Positions 1-8,905 are shown, numbered from the stretch's first letter. The stretch: DNA of 64,000 nucleotides from Chryseobacterium arachidis (GCF_900129245.1 NZ_FQUT01000015.1:1-64000), one strand, 5' to 3'. Notes: a model not told the origin generated them from the sequence alone. Numbers and translations: made by a program.

Positions 1-201
1 GAATCAGGCTTTAAATCTTTCACTACCTTAAAAAGAACGATTACCCGCCACTACAGCGATATTCTTAATTATTTTGAGAAGAGAAGCACTAACGCCTCAG
101 CAGAATCCTTTAATGCAAAAATAAAAAACTTCAGATTACAGCTACGAGGAGTAAGAGATAAATCGTTTTTCCTGTTCAGATTATCAAAACTTTTTGCTTA
201 G
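1..201 (+). CDS. Transposase, C-terminal end (cut by window edge)
   Basis: An open frame runs from the first base to a TAG at 199-201 and encodes the last 66 residues of a protein. It ends with NASAESFNAKIKNFR, then LRGVRDKSFFLFRLSKLFA, which I recognise as the C-terminus of DDE transposases of the ISL3/ISAon1 type found in Bacteroidota; the E of AESFN fits the last acidic residue of the DDE triad. The rest lies to the left of the window, so I cannot tell whether the element is intact. A short inverted repeat (arms 241-246 and 256-261) follows and could mark the element end or a terminator. It lies next to a tRNA operon. Confidence 0.75.
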   Translation, partial: ESGFKSFTTLKRTITRHYSDILNYFEKRSTNASAESFNAKIKNFRLQLRGVRDKSFFLFRLSKLFA

Positions 202-260
202 TCCACAAGTTTTGTACTTGATCCTATTTACTGTTTTAACAGACTGGATAAAAATCAGTC

Positions 261-298
261 TAAAACAAAAGACCTCACAACTTCTGTTGTGAGGTCTT
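261..298 (-). terminator. Terminator of the tRNA operon
   Basis: A 13-bp perfect stem (269-281 with 286-298) and a 4-nt loop are followed on the minus strand by a T-rich stretch (TTTTGTTTTA). It lies 2 nt beyond the last tRNA and closes the Ser-Pro-Arg transcript. Confidence 0.85.
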
Positions 299-300
299 GG

Positions 301-374
301 TGAGCGCGAAAGGATTCGAACCTTTGACCGTCTGCTTAGAAGGCAGATGCTCTATCCAGCTGAGCTACGCACCC
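301..374 (-). tRNA. tRNA-Arg (anticodon TCT)
   Basis: The minus strand folds as a complete cloverleaf of 74 nt without an encoded CCA. The acceptor is GGGTGCG paired with CGCGCTC, the anticodon loop is CTTCTAA within a CTGC/GCAG stem, and the T loop is GGTTCGAATCC. It is the last gene of the three-tRNA operon. Confidence 0.95.
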
Positions 375-406
375 ATTTGTAATTTTGTGAAAATTATCGA
401 AAACTG

Positions 407-481
407 TCGGGGCGGCAGGATTCGAACCTGCGACCTCCTGGTCCCAAACCAGGCGCGATGACCGGACTACGCTACGCCCCG
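407..481 (-). tRNA. tRNA-Pro (anticodon TGG)
   Basis: A complete cloverleaf lies on the minus strand. The acceptor is CGGGGCG with CGCCCCG and discriminator A, the anticodon stem is CCTGG/CCAGG with loop TTTGGGA, and the T arm is GGTTCGAATCC. It is the middle gene of the operon, with about 17 and 32 nt to its neighbours. Confidence 0.95.
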
Positions 482-498
482 AAAGATATATAGAAAAG

Positions 499-583
499 CG
501 GAGGGTAAGGGATTCGAACCCTTGCGACACTTTCGCGTCGACAGTTTAGCAAACTGCTCCGTTAACCACTCCGGCAACCCTCC
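499..583 (-). tRNA. tRNA-Ser (anticodon GCT)
   Basis: A class II tRNA of 85 nt lies on the minus strand. The acceptor is GGAGGGT paired with ACCCTCC, discriminator G. The anticodon loop TTGCTAA sits in a CAGT/ACTG stem, and the long variable arm is TCGACGCGAAAGTGTCGC. It is the first gene of the tRNA operon. Confidence 0.95.
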
Positions 584-629
584 TGTTTATCTCGTTTTTT
601 TAATGATCGTTACTTCGTTATTGCGAGTG

Positions 630-661
630 CAAATATAGAACAGATTTCTTTATTTACCAAA
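630..661 (-). promoter_or_regulatory. Promoter of the tRNA operon
   Basis: On the minus strand TTTG (661-658) is followed after 20 nt by TATATTTG (637-630). This matches the Bacteroidota primary sigma factor pattern TTTG-N19/20-TAnnTTTG. It lies 46 nt upstream of tRNA-Ser. Confidence 0.75.
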
Positions 662-683
662 TATTTTTCAAGAAAAATTTGTG

Positions 684-691
684 TATTTTTG
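684..691 (+). promoter_or_regulatory. -7 box for the amidase gene
   Basis: TATTTTTG fits TAnnTTTG and lies 29 nt before the ATG at 721. I see no clear -33 element. It diverges from the tRNA promoter just upstream. Confidence 0.5.
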
Positions 692-720
692 AGCTAATAA
701 ACGACTAAAAAAATAAACTC

Positions 721-1743
721 ATGCGTAATACATTATATATCATCGGATTAAGCGCTTTTGTTTTTTCGTGTACTTCACAACAAAATTCTAAAAAAAGACA
801 ATATATCCCGAGAACTCCCGCTACACCGTCGAAAACGACAGCCAAGACACCGATCGAAAAACCGAAATCACAAATTACTACCGAGCATGGTGTCGATTTT
901 TTTACAACGAATATAGCGGATCCTACGAAAAATGATAATACCGTAAGTTACGGATCTATTGTTTCCGCAAAACCTGCAGGATATAAAGTGGTAAAATCGT
1001 ATTTCCCTGCGATAGGGCAGAACTTCAGACAGAGATATTTGATTTTACATTACACGGCACTACCGGATGATAAATCGATCACCGTACTTTCACAACAAGG
1101 CGTGAGTGCTCATTATTTGGTAAACAATACAGGAGATAATGAAATTTATCAATTGGTAGATGAAAATAAACGCGCTTATCATGCAGGCGTAAGCTCATGG
1201 AGGGCTGATAAAAACCTTAATGATACTTCGATAGGAATCGAAATTGTAAATATGGGCTATACAGCAGATGCTTCCGGGAAAAAGACTTTTGCCCCGTTTG
1301 ATGAGGCTCAGGTTAAGAAAGTAGCAGCCTTGGTTAAAGATATTGTAACAAGATATCAGATTCCGGCGACTAATATTCTGGCGCACTCAGATATTGCTCC
1401 CACGAGAAAGCAGGATCCGGGACCGCTGTTCCCATGGAAGAAATTATATGATGAATACCAAATCGGAATGTGGTATGACGAAGCGACAAAACAAAGTTTC
1501 TATGACCTTGCCTCTGTAGATTTTCAGACCAAGTACAATGATTCTGTATTTATCTTTAATGTTCAAACTCAGCTACAGAAGTTTGGTTATGGGTTAGATC
1601 TTAGCGGAAAATGGGATGATATGACCAAAAAGACAATTGAAGCCTTCCAGTATCATTTCAGGCCTCAAAATTACGATGGTGTTTTGGATGCAGAAACATT
1701 CGCAATACTTCAGGCTTTAGTACAAAAATATCCTACAAAATAA
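721..1743 (+). CDS. N-acetylmuramoyl-L-alanine amidase, AmiD-like lipoprotein
   Basis: This is a predicted peptidoglycan amidase that cuts between MurNAc and the stem peptide at the periplasmic face of an envelope membrane. Residues 1-17 form a lipoprotein signal ending at Cys17, followed by a Pro/Thr/Lys-rich linker. The Amidase_2 domain spans about residues 95-240. Candidate zinc ligands are His110 (LILHYT), His222 (AHSD) and Asp232 (KQDPGP), and Glu174 (IGIEIV) is the likely catalytic acid. Residues 275-335 resemble a peptidoglycan-binding domain (FNVQTQLQKFGY, AFQYHF). At 340 residues it fits AmiD-type enzymes. It is a single gene with its own -7 box and a terminator just downstream. Confidence 0.9.
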   Translation: MRNTLYIIGLSAFVFSCTSQQNSKKRQYIPRTPATPSKTTAKTPIEKPKSQITTEHGVDFFTTNIADPTKNDNTVSYGSIVSAKPAGYKVVKSYFPAIGQNFRQRYLILHYTALPDDKSITVLSQQGVSAHYLVNNTGDNEIYQLVDENKRAYHAGVSSWRADKNLNDTSIGIEIVNMGYTADASGKKTFAPFDEAQVKKVAALVKDIVTRYQIPATNILAHSDIAPTRKQDPGPLFPWKKLYDEYQIGMWYDEATKQSFYDLASVDFQTKYNDSVFIFNVQTQLQKFGYGLDLSGKWDDMTKKTIEAFQYHFRPQNYDGVLDAETFAILQALVQKYPTK

Positions 1744-1752
1744 AAAATTAAA

Positions 1753-1776
1753 GCGCATCGGTTTCGGTGCGTTTTT
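1753..1776 (+). terminator. Terminator after the amidase gene
   Basis: A CGCATC/GGTGCG stem (one wobble) with a 6-nt loop is followed by TTTTT. An in-frame ATG at 1775 upstream of aspA lies in this T run, which argues for the later aspA start at 1814. Confidence 0.75.
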
Positions 1777-1813
1777 GCTATCTTTAAACTCTAAAATACT
1801 TAAAAAATCTGTA

Positions 1814-3214
1814 ATGGAAAATTTCAGAAAAGAGAGCGATTTATTAGGTGAATTAAGCGTTCCTGTAAATGCTTATTATGGAGTACAGACGCAAAGAGCG
1901 ATCGATAATTTCAAGATCTCGGGACAGCTTTTATCTTCATATCCGCAATTTATTAAAGGGTTGGCTTACGTTAAAAAAGCGGCGGCAAAAACTAATTATG
2001 AGTTAGGTCTGTTGGATGAAAGCCTGTATTTTACCATTGCTGAAGTTTGTGATGAACTAATCGACGGTCAGCTTCACGAGCAGTTTCCGGTGGATATGAT
2101 TCAGGGAGGAGCAGGGACTTCGATCAACATGAATGCCAATGAGGTGATTGCCAACAGAGTGTTAGAAAAATTAGGCAAAAATAAAGGAGAATACGAATTT
2201 TGTTCGCCAAACGATCATATCAACCTTTCTCAGTCTACCAATGATGCGTATCCCACAGCCATTAAAATGGGATTGCTGCATATGAATATTATTTTAGTGA
2301 ACAAGCTTGAGAAAATTGTGGATGCTTTCAGAGCAAAAGGAAAAGAATTTCAGGATGTCATTAAAATGGGGAGAACACAGCTGCAGGATGCTGTTCCTAT
2401 GACTTTGGGACAGGAGTTTGAAGCGTTTGCCGCAACATTGGAAGAAGATATTTCTAAATTAAATAATAATGCAAATCTTTTCGTAGAAGTTAATATGGGT
2501 GCAACAGCAATCGGAACGGGAATTAACGCTCCGGTGGGATACGCTACCCTTTGTGCAAAGAATTTGGCTCAGCTTACAGGTTTTCCTGTAGTTTCAGCGC
2601 CGGATTTGGTGGAAGCAACACCGGATACGGGTTCTTATGTGATTTATTCATCAGCAATGAAACGTCTGGCGGTAAAATTATCAAAAATATGTAATGATTT
2701 AAGATTGCTGGCTTCAGGGCCAAGAGCCGGACTTTCGGAGATCAATTTACCACCTATGCAGCCGGGATCTTCCATTATGCCGGGAAAAGTGAATCCGGTA
2801 ATTCCCGAGGTTGTTAATCAGGTTTGTTTTAAAGTATTCGGGAACGACCTTACAGTAACTTTTGCTGCGGAAGCAGGACAGTTGCAGCTCAATGTAATGG
2901 AACCGGTACTCTCTCATGCTATAATGGAGAATATTCATTTTTTAGGAAACGCGTTGGATACACTTCGTGAAAAATGCATTATCGGGATTACAGCAAATAA
3001 AGAAGTTTGTTTAAACATGGTAAAGCACAGCATCGGAATTGTAACGGCACTGAATCCTTACATCGGCTATAAACAGTCGACGGCCATCGCTAAAGAAGCT
3101 TTGGAAACAGGAAAAAGCGTGTACAATCTGGTATTGGAAAAAGGAATGCTGTCTCAGGAAAAACTGGACGAGATTCTTGATCCTAAAAACATGCTGAAAC
3201 CCCACAATAAATAA
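1814..3214 (+). CDS. aspA: Aspartate ammonia-lyase (aspartase)
   Basis: This enzyme converts L-aspartate reversibly to fumarate and ammonia in the cytoplasm and belongs to the fumarase/aspartase superfamily. The signature GSSIMPGKVNP is at about residues 318-328. SQSTNDAYPTA (about 138-148) and GRTQLQDAVP are the other two conserved regions that build the tetramer active site. The length of 466 residues is normal for AspA. I take the ATG at 1814 because 39 extra in-frame codons upstream overlap the preceding terminator and have no family counterpart. A fumarase C assignment is less likely given the N-terminal KESDLLGELSVPVNAYYG, typical of aspartases. Confidence 0.93.
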   Translation: MENFRKESDLLGELSVPVNAYYGVQTQRAIDNFKISGQLLSSYPQFIKGLAYVKKAAAKTNYELGLLDESLYFTIAEVCDELIDGQLHEQFPVDMIQGGAGTSINMNANEVIANRVLEKLGKNKGEYEFCSPNDHINLSQSTNDAYPTAIKMGLLHMNIILVNKLEKIVDAFRAKGKEFQDVIKMGRTQLQDAVPMTLGQEFEAFAATLEEDISKLNNNANLFVEVNMGATAIGTGINAPVGYATLCAKNLAQLTGFPVVSAPDLVEATPDTGSYVIYSSAMKRLAVKLSKICNDLRLLASGPRAGLSEINLPPMQPGSSIMPGKVNPVIPEVVNQVCFKVFGNDLTVTFAAEAGQLQLNVMEPVLSHAIMENIHFLGNALDTLREKCIIGITANKEVCLNMVKHSIGIVTALNPYIGYKQSTAIAKEALETGKSVYNLVLEKGMLSQEKLDEILDPKNMLKPHNK

Positions 3215-3287
3215 TATTAACGGTAAGTGATAAAGAACAATAGAAATAAATTTTTTATCACTTACTTTCATCATTTATATTTTTGTC

Positions 3288-4142
3288 TTGAGATTTTTAA
3301 TCATTATTCCTGCTCATAACGAGGAAAATAATCTTCCTTTTACCCTGAATTCTTTACAGCAGCAAAGTTTTAAAGATTTTAAAGTAGTGATAGTCAACGA
3401 CGGCTCTACAGACAGTACTTCTGAAGTCATCAGAAAATATACGGATACCGATTCCCGTTTTGAGATGGTTGCTCTTCAGAAATCAGTACACCAGCCCGGA
3501 TCAAAGGTAGTTAATGCTTTTAAAAAAGGCTTGAATACCCAAACGATTGATGGTTTTGAAATCATCTGTAAATTCGATGCCGACATTATTTTACCGGAAA
3601 ACTATCTGGAAACCGTTGAAGATTCATTTAAAAACAACCCGAAATATGGTTTGGTTGGCGGGTTATTATACGTTGAAAAAGATGGCGATTGGGTTTACGA
3701 AGGGAATTCCAACAAACATCATGTTCGGGGGCCAATGAAAGCGTATCGTAAAGAAAGTTTTATCCAAATGGGCGGCATCCGTGAAACATTGGGTTGGGAT
3801 AATATCGATTCGATTCTGCTGGAAAAGTTAGGCTGGAAAGAAGTGGTTTTGCCTGAATTGCAGGTAAAATTAATTAAAGTAAAAGGTGCGGATTATACGA
3901 TAAGACCGGCCGATTATTATGGAAGATATTTTTACTTTTTAGGTTTAAACAGGTTTTTGGCTTATATCGCCGCATCTAAAGAAGCGATCAAAATCAAGTC
4001 CGTTTCTTTTTTCTTTTCCATTATTAAATCATATGAAGCCTGTCGATCCGGTAAACTGGAGTTGAAGATATCCAAGGAAGAACAGAAAATGATCAACAAT
4101 CAGCGATGGAAGATGCTGAAGAAGAAATGGCTGAAAATATAA
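3288..4142 (+). CDS. Glycosyltransferase family 2
   Basis: This is a predicted GT-A fold glycosyltransferase acting on a nucleotide-sugar donor at the cytoplasmic face of the inner membrane. The start is TTG (LRFLIIIPAHNEENN). Family motifs are PAHNEE (8-13), NDGST (37-41) and the metal-binding DAD (97-99, in KFDADI). GWDNID later fits the acceptor/catalytic ED-like region. There is no convincing membrane span, and 284 residues is ordinary for the family. It begins a small surface-polysaccharide group with the next gene, the flippase and the FkbM methyltransferase. The sugar and acceptor cannot be told from sequence. Confidence 0.85.
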   Translation: MRFLIIIPAHNEENNLPFTLNSLQQQSFKDFKVVIVNDGSTDSTSEVIRKYTDTDSRFEMVALQKSVHQPGSKVVNAFKKGLNTQTIDGFEIICKFDADIILPENYLETVEDSFKNNPKYGLVGGLLYVEKDGDWVYEGNSNKHHVRGPMKAYRKESFIQMGGIRETLGWDNIDSILLEKLGWKEVVLPELQVKLIKVKGADYTIRPADYYGRYFYFLGLNRFLAYIAASKEAIKIKSVSFFFSIIKSYEACRSGKLELKISKEEQKMINNQRWKMLKKKWLKI

Positions 4143-4172
4143 TGATTCAATATCTGTAAATAGTACAAATCT

Positions 4173-5228
4173 TTGAAAAAAATTGCTTACATAGAAATAG
4201 ATACTCATGCGGAAGTTGCTCAGGATTTTATGGAAATCATGGAAGATTCTGGCAGGTTTGAGGTGGATTATTATTTTTCAAAAAAAATAAAAGATCAGGT
4301 AAAAGATTCCGCACAGAATATTTTTCTTTCGGACAGTTCAATGATTCTGGATCAATTGCATGCCAGTCATTATCAGCTAATCATTATCGGTACAGTTCAT
4401 CGGTATTTTGATACATTTCAGGTGATTGCAGAAAAGTATAATTCGGCGGTTATTGTGCATAATATCAATTTTATGAATGCTACCAGATTTGGTTTGATCA
4501 AAAGTATTTTTAAAGCAGACATGATGTACCGTTTGAAGCTTTGGTGGAAGGAAGGTCTGTTGTATTCATCAAAGGTCTATCAAAAGGCGAAAAATCTTTT
4601 GGTTTTGGATGAGGAATTAAGCTCAGACCGATTGAAATTTTTGCCTGTTTTTTACACCAAAAACTTCAGTTTCCCAGAAAATAAAGTACTGACGATAGTG
4701 ATTCCCGGAGGAGTATCTCAAAAAAGAAGAGACTACAAAAAAGTATTTTCGATGATAAAAGATCTTGAAGACGGATATTCTGATATTGAGAGTAAGTTGG
4801 TTGATTTTGTTTTTTTAGGAAAGGCCAAAAATGAAGAATTAAAGGAGATTATTGATCTGGAAAGATCCTTAAATTATATCAATATCACCTATTTTACGGA
4901 GAGAGTTTCTCAGGAAGATTATGAGAACTGGATGAAAAAAGCTGATGTTTTGTGGTGTCCGATTCAGCAGGAAACAGAATTTTTCAGCCAGAAAGAAATA
5001 TACGGACATACAAAAATGACAGGAAACCTTGGAGATGCGATTAAATATGGAAAATTTGCAGTTTTTCCTAAAAATTATCCTTCCGGTTTAGATTTTATTG
5101 TTTCGGAAAAAGAAGAACTCATGAAGCAGTTTAATGACTTGAAAAATGCTTCTTATGATTTCAGTAAATATTACAATAAAGTTTCCGTACAGAAGAATTT
5201 GGAAAACTTTCTGGATACACTTATTTAA
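4173..5228 (+). CDS. Uncharacterised protein, possibly glycosyltransferase-like
   Basis: I do not recognise a named family. The 351-residue protein has no signal peptide or membrane span. It starts at TTG with KKIAYIEIDTHAEVAQDF. It contains alternating beta/alpha segments: LIIIGTVHRYF, AVIVHNINF, TIVIPGGVSQKRRDY and DFVFLGKA. The C-terminal half holds ADVLWCPIQQETEF and GDAIKYGKFAVFPKNYPSG. That layout resembles the nucleotide-sugar-binding half of GT-B glycosyltransferases, and an IPG...F.GK... order is seen in GT4-like enzymes. Its place directly after a GT2 gene supports a glycan role. It meets the flippase gene tail to tail with an 8-bp overlap. Confidence 0.6.
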   Translation: MKKIAYIEIDTHAEVAQDFMEIMEDSGRFEVDYYFSKKIKDQVKDSAQNIFLSDSSMILDQLHASHYQLIIIGTVHRYFDTFQVIAEKYNSAVIVHNINFMNATRFGLIKSIFKADMMYRLKLWWKEGLLYSSKVYQKAKNLLVLDEELSSDRLKFLPVFYTKNFSFPENKVLTIVIPGGVSQKRRDYKKVFSMIKDLEDGYSDIESKLVDFVFLGKAKNEELKEIIDLERSLNYINITYFTERVSQEDYENWMKKADVLWCPIQQETEFFSQKEIYGHTKMTGNLGDAIKYGKFAVFPKNYPSGLDFIVSEKEELMKQFNDLKNASYDFSKYYNKVSVQKNLENFLDTLI

Positions 5229-6723
5229 ATTTCAGAATACTTTTTATGAATTTCATATTCAGATATTGCTCAACGGGGAATATCTTAGTGAAATAATTCC
5301 CAATAAAAATAAGAATCAGTACCACTGCGGGTTTGTACATCAGATTGATGAAATTGTTCTCGAACACAGGCAGTACAATCGCAACGGTAATCGCTAAAGT
5401 ACAGATGATCGAGACAAAAATCATTTCAATAGATAAAGGCGAAACCTTAAACATGAAATAGTTGAAAACGATCTTAATAAGATTGTAAGTGGTAAGAGAA
5501 ATAGCGGTTGATAAAGCGATTCCGATAAGTTTTAAATCTGTATTATTGATGAAGTAAAAATTCAGTCCGACAGTTAATCCTGCCAGTAAAAGCATCATCA
5601 GAATATTGAATTTATAATATTTGGAGAGTGAAATAATATTTCCGTTAAAACCTGTTGCCAGATCAACCAGAACAGCGGATCCCCAAATCCAAATCACAGG
5701 TTCATATTCTCTCAGCATAACGCCGTTTTTAGGCATAAAATGGGTTAAATAAGGAAATCCGACCATGATGCAGGAAAATAGAACGGCGCCTAAAAAATAA
5801 ATAGTTAATGAGGTTTTTTTATGAAATCTGTCAAGATCTTCCATGTCGCCATCTGCGAGATTCTTACTGATAATCGGGGCAGAAATGTTAAAAAGACCTA
5901 GCTGCGGAATAGAAATCAGTGAAACTAAGGCGAGCAAAACGCTGTAAATCCCATTTTCTTCCATACCAAGATATTCCCCGATCATAAAGCTGTTGATAGC
6001 CATATAATTTCCGAAAGTGCCTAAAAAACCGAAAAAACTGTAGGTGGCAAACTGTTTGTAAAATTTGTCTTTTTTAAAATAATCTGTCTTAAAATCGAGC
6101 TTAATCTTATCAAGACGATTGGCGTAAAAAATGTATCCCAAAAGCATCAGAACAAACATTCCGAAGAAAAATAAAAATGCTGTATTCTCAGGGGTTGATG
6201 AGTTCTCTGCGAAACGTGAAGACAGGTATAAGAAGATAAGAAATGCTCCAATATTGGCAATCTTCGGAAACAGGTTGTCGAAAATATTGGTAACAACAAT
6301 TCTCTTATAGTTAGAAATATATTTATTGAAAATTGCACAGAGAGAAAGCAGTAAAATAAGCGGAAGAATAGTTTCTTTAATCTTCCAGACCTTCATATTT
6401 CTCAGTTCCGGATAAAAGTAAGGAAATACGAAAAAAATGCCTAAAAAAATAATAAAATTGATAAAAACCGCCGCCAAAGAGAGCGAAAGCATGTTCTGCT
6501 GTTTCCCATCTTGGCTTACCTTGTGAAAAAACTTAACGTTGGAGTAAGAGATTCCAAAAACAACAAAAGGGACGAGCATTTCTGCAGTCGACATAATGTA
6601 TCGGAGAGTTCCGTAAAATCCAAGATCAATCGGAACAATAAAAAGTGCCGAAATCATTCCGATTAAAAAACCAATATACCCGATAACCGAGTATTTGAAA
6701 CCTTGTCTTGCAACTACACTCAT
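5221..6723 (-). CDS. Polysaccharide flippase, MATE/MOP superfamily (Wzx-like)
   Basis: This is a predicted integral inner-membrane transporter that flips lipid-linked sugars to the periplasm. From residue 1 (MSVVARQGFKYSVIGYIGFLIGMIS) it has about 12-14 hydrophobic segments with short polar loops, and the N-terminal pattern is typical of the polysaccharide synthesis MOP family. I chose the ATG at 6723. A start at 6795 would overlap the upstream methyltransferase by 62 bp, whereas 6723 leaves a 10-nt gap, which suggests one transcript. The predicted length is 500 residues. Neighbouring FkbM and GT2 genes fit surface glycan assembly. The substrate is unknown. Confidence 0.85.
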   Translation of the reverse strand: MSVVARQGFKYSVIGYIGFLIGMISALFIVPIDLGFYGTLRYIMSTAEMLVPFVVFGISYSNVKFFHKVSQDGKQQNMLSLSLAAVFINFIIFLGIFFVFPYFYPELRNMKVWKIKETILPLILLLSLCAIFNKYISNYKRIVVTNIFDNLFPKIANIGAFLIFLYLSSRFAENSSTPENTAFLFFFGMFVLMLLGYIFYANRLDKIKLDFKTDYFKKDKFYKQFATYSFFGFLGTFGNYMAINSFMIGEYLGMEENGIYSVLLALVSLISIPQLGLFNISAPIISKNLADGDMEDLDRFHKKTSLTIYFLGAVLFSCIMVGFPYLTHFMPKNGVMLREYEPVIWIWGSAVLVDLATGFNGNIISLSKYYKFNILMMLLLAGLTVGLNFYFINNTDLKLIGIALSTAISLTTYNLIKIVFNYFMFKVSPLSIEMIFVSIICTLAITVAIVLPVFENNFINLMYKPAVVLILIFIGNYFTKIFPVEQYLNMKFIKSILKFK

Positions 6724-6733
6724 GCTGTTTTTA

Positions 6734-7525
6734 TTAATTTTTTGGGATAAAAATGATGTTGTTGATATACTCGGTTTTGTTTTTTTCGTCGGCAATATTT
6801 TTAAGAAGAATTTCTTCGGTTAGCTTTTCGAGTTCAAAAGTCTTTCTGTTGAGGAATTTTGCATCATATCCCCAGGATTCAACTTCAGAAATCTCCTGCC
6901 AGATCGGTGTCTGGTGATGTCTCTGCTCCATTTCCACCATAAGGGTAGGCTGAAACTGACGAATGATTTCTCTTGCCCCGAAAAGCGTTTTCATTTCATT
7001 GCCTTCAACATCGATCTTGATAAAATCCAGTCTGTTGAAGTGTTCAATGGCTGCCCAGTCGTCAAGCTTTATTACTTTTACTTTTTCGGTATAGCTCTTT
7101 TCTTCGCCTTTTTCTTTGTAATCTGTGTTTAAGGTGCCTCTGGAAGCAATAAGTCTTCCGTTGATAATTGGAACCTTGAATTCTGCTGTTGTATTCTCGT
7201 CCGACAGTGCCAAAGGAAGTACTCTCATGGTCGGGAAAAGCCTTTTTAGTCTGTGGTATAGCTTTTTGTTGGGTTCAAAAGCATAAATATGCTCATGATC
7301 AAGCTTGTTTTCTAACTGATATAAAAAAGTTCCCACATTGGCACCAATGTCAAGAATTACTGCATTTTTAGGCAGATATTCCTTAATCCAGATCAGTTCC
7401 GGCTCTACATTTCTCTCTGAAAAATTATCTTTGGTGAGATTGTTTAAACTCTTAAAATATCTTTTTTTGTAGAAATTAGGGCTTATATACTGGAGCTTCT
7501 CCGCAATTCTTTGATATAGGGACAT
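6734..7525 (-). CDS. FkbM family methyltransferase
   Basis: This is a predicted SAM-dependent methyltransferase, probably O-methylating a sugar. The SAM-binding loop VILDIGANVGTF is at about residues 56-67, and the FkbM hallmark FIKIDVEGNE at about 169-178. The length from ATG 7525 is 263 residues. An in-frame TTG at 7549 is rejected as the start because it is the TTG of the -7 box TATATTTG (7554-7547). The gene lies 10 nt upstream of the flippase gene, so the two are probably co-transcribed. Confidence 0.88.
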   Translation of the reverse strand: MSLYQRIAEKLQYISPNFYKKRYFKSLNNLTKDNFSERNVEPELIWIKEYLPKNAVILDIGANVGTFLYQLENKLDHEHIYAFEPNKKLYHRLKRLFPTMRVLPLALSDENTTAEFKVPIINGRLIASRGTLNTDYKEKGEEKSYTEKVKVIKLDDWAAIEHFNRLDFIKIDVEGNEMKTLFGAREIIRQFQPTLMVEMEQRHHQTPIWQEISEVESWGYDAKFLNRKTFELEKLTEEILLKNIADEKNKTEYINNIIFIPKN

Positions 7526-7546
7526 TGTTGGCTTTTTGACGAACAG

Positions 7547-7554
7547 CAAATATA
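7547..7554 (-). promoter_or_regulatory. -7 box for the fkbM-flippase operon
   Basis: TATATTTG on the minus strand fits TAnnTTTG, 21 nt upstream of the ATG at 7525. It fixes that start codon. Confidence 0.6.
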
Positions 7555-7709
7555 AGCAAAAATGTCAATTTTCTGTTAAAAATATCGATTTGTAATTTAT
7601 TGATTATCAGTTATTAGTTTTGTTTTTGATTTGCTTTGAATATCTAACACTGAAATTCAAATCCTGTAACTGAAATTTTTGAATTATAGATAAACAGGTT
7701 AAATGACAA

Positions 7710-8372
7710 TTAAAGAAAGGGTGTGTTTAAAAAATCATTGAAAGGCTTCATCAGCTTAAAAATTTTGGTAAGTTTTTGCACTGCGTGTTTATCCAGGATT
7801 TCCTCGTCTTTCAGGTTATATACAACAATAAAGCTTTTTAATTTTAAATATTCTGCCATCGGATCTTCTTTTTCGAAGCCTTGCGGTATTTTTTTAAGCT
7901 TATCATCCTGATCCAGCTCAGGAAAATACTTTTTAAAATCTTTACTATTGATGATCTTGATGAAATCCTCTCCGTACAGCGAAATTTCTTTTCTCACTTC
8001 CTTCAGGACAGAAGATTCCGGCATGTAAATTCCTCCTGCTATGAAAGATTTTCCAGGTTCCAGATGAAGATAATAACCTCCTTTCTGGCTGCCTTTGCCC
8101 ATTCCTAAAGAAGCTCCGAAATTGGTTTTGTAAGGAGTTTTGTCTTTAGAAAACCTTGTATCCCTATAAATCCTGAACAATGCTTTCTTAGCTTCAATTT
8201 TTCCTAATTGCTGATCGAATTCAGACATTTCTTTAATCAGATCTTCTAAAAACAGGATGACATTTTCCTGAGATTCAAGGTATAGATTTTTATGTTCTGT
8301 AAACCATTCTCTGGTATTATTTTCAGTAATTTCTTTTAAAAAATCGAATACTTTTGGAGAGAGACCTGTCAT
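7710..8372 (-). CDS. DUF2461 domain protein
   Basis: The protein matches the DUF2461 family, whose function is unknown. Visible family features are the N-terminal VFDFLKEITENNTREWFTEHK, the central IYRDTRFSKDKTPYKTNFGA, and GGYYLHLEPGKSFIAGGIYMP. The length of 220 residues is typical. There is no signal peptide, so it is cytoplasmic. It is followed by a 533-bp spacer upstream and about 160 bp downstream, so it is likely monocistronic. Confidence 0.88.
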   Translation of the reverse strand: MTGLSPKVFDFLKEITENNTREWFTEHKNLYLESQENVILFLEDLIKEMSEFDQQLGKIEAKKALFRIYRDTRFSKDKTPYKTNFGASLGMGKGSQKGGYYLHLEPGKSFIAGGIYMPESSVLKEVRKEISLYGEDFIKIINSKDFKKYFPELDQDDKLKKIPQGFEKEDPMAEYLKLKSFIVVYNLKDEEILDKHAVQKLTKIFKLMKPFNDFLNTPFL

Positions 8373-8905
8373 AATTTGGTGAGAATTTTAATTTTATTAA
8401 TAGGGAAGGTTTTTTTTATAATTTTCAATTGTAAATGCTCAATGAATACTTATCAACTGTTATTCAAAATTACAAAAACTATTGATATATTAGGCTTAAT
8501 TTATCTATTAACAGATAATCCTAATGGGATTGTTTTTGCCTTTGTTTTTGCCTAAACAATTTACTTAAACAGACTCTAAATAAATTGCAAAAAGTCTTTT
8601 ATCCTTGTCGAATTTTCGATTTGCTATTCAATTTGAAATTAGTTTGAAGAGACTTTTGAAAAATTATCATTCGGTTCATCTTGTTTTTTTAAAAATTCAT
8701 GAATATGACAGAAAATATCAATCGGATTTAATAAAGAAAAATAATATTTAACATCTTTGTAATCTGTGGTAGTTTTTTTTGCGGTAAATTTTTTAAAAAT
8801 TAAGAAAATATTATGGGATTCTGAATTTAAGTTTGCTTATTTAAAAATTTATTCAAAAACAAATCAAAAATTTATTGTATCTTTGCAAAAATTTTAAAAT
8901 ATTTA
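8373..8905. other. AT-rich intergenic spacer, 533 bp
   Basis: This long spacer separates divergent genes. It is strongly A+T-rich. The only well-supported element is the -7 box at 8878-8885. A 37-codon open frame (8442-8555) has no recognisable family and I do not call it. I see no RNA gene. Confidence 0.6.
8878..8885 (+). promoter_or_regulatory. -7 box for the DEAD-box helicase gene
   Basis: TATCTTTG fits TAnnTTTG and lies 20 nt upstream of the ATG, giving a leader of only about 14 nt. No long cold-shock-type leader is therefore evident from this promoter. Confidence 0.6.

Noticed and set aside
5221..6795. Longer start of the flippase at 6795
   Set aside because: It would overlap the upstream FkbM gene by 62 bp; the ATG at 6723 gives a normal 10-nt gap and family-like N-terminus.
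8442..8555. 37-codon open frame in the 533-bp spacer
   Set aside because: No family, no ribosome site and no promoter; expected by chance in AT-rich DNA.
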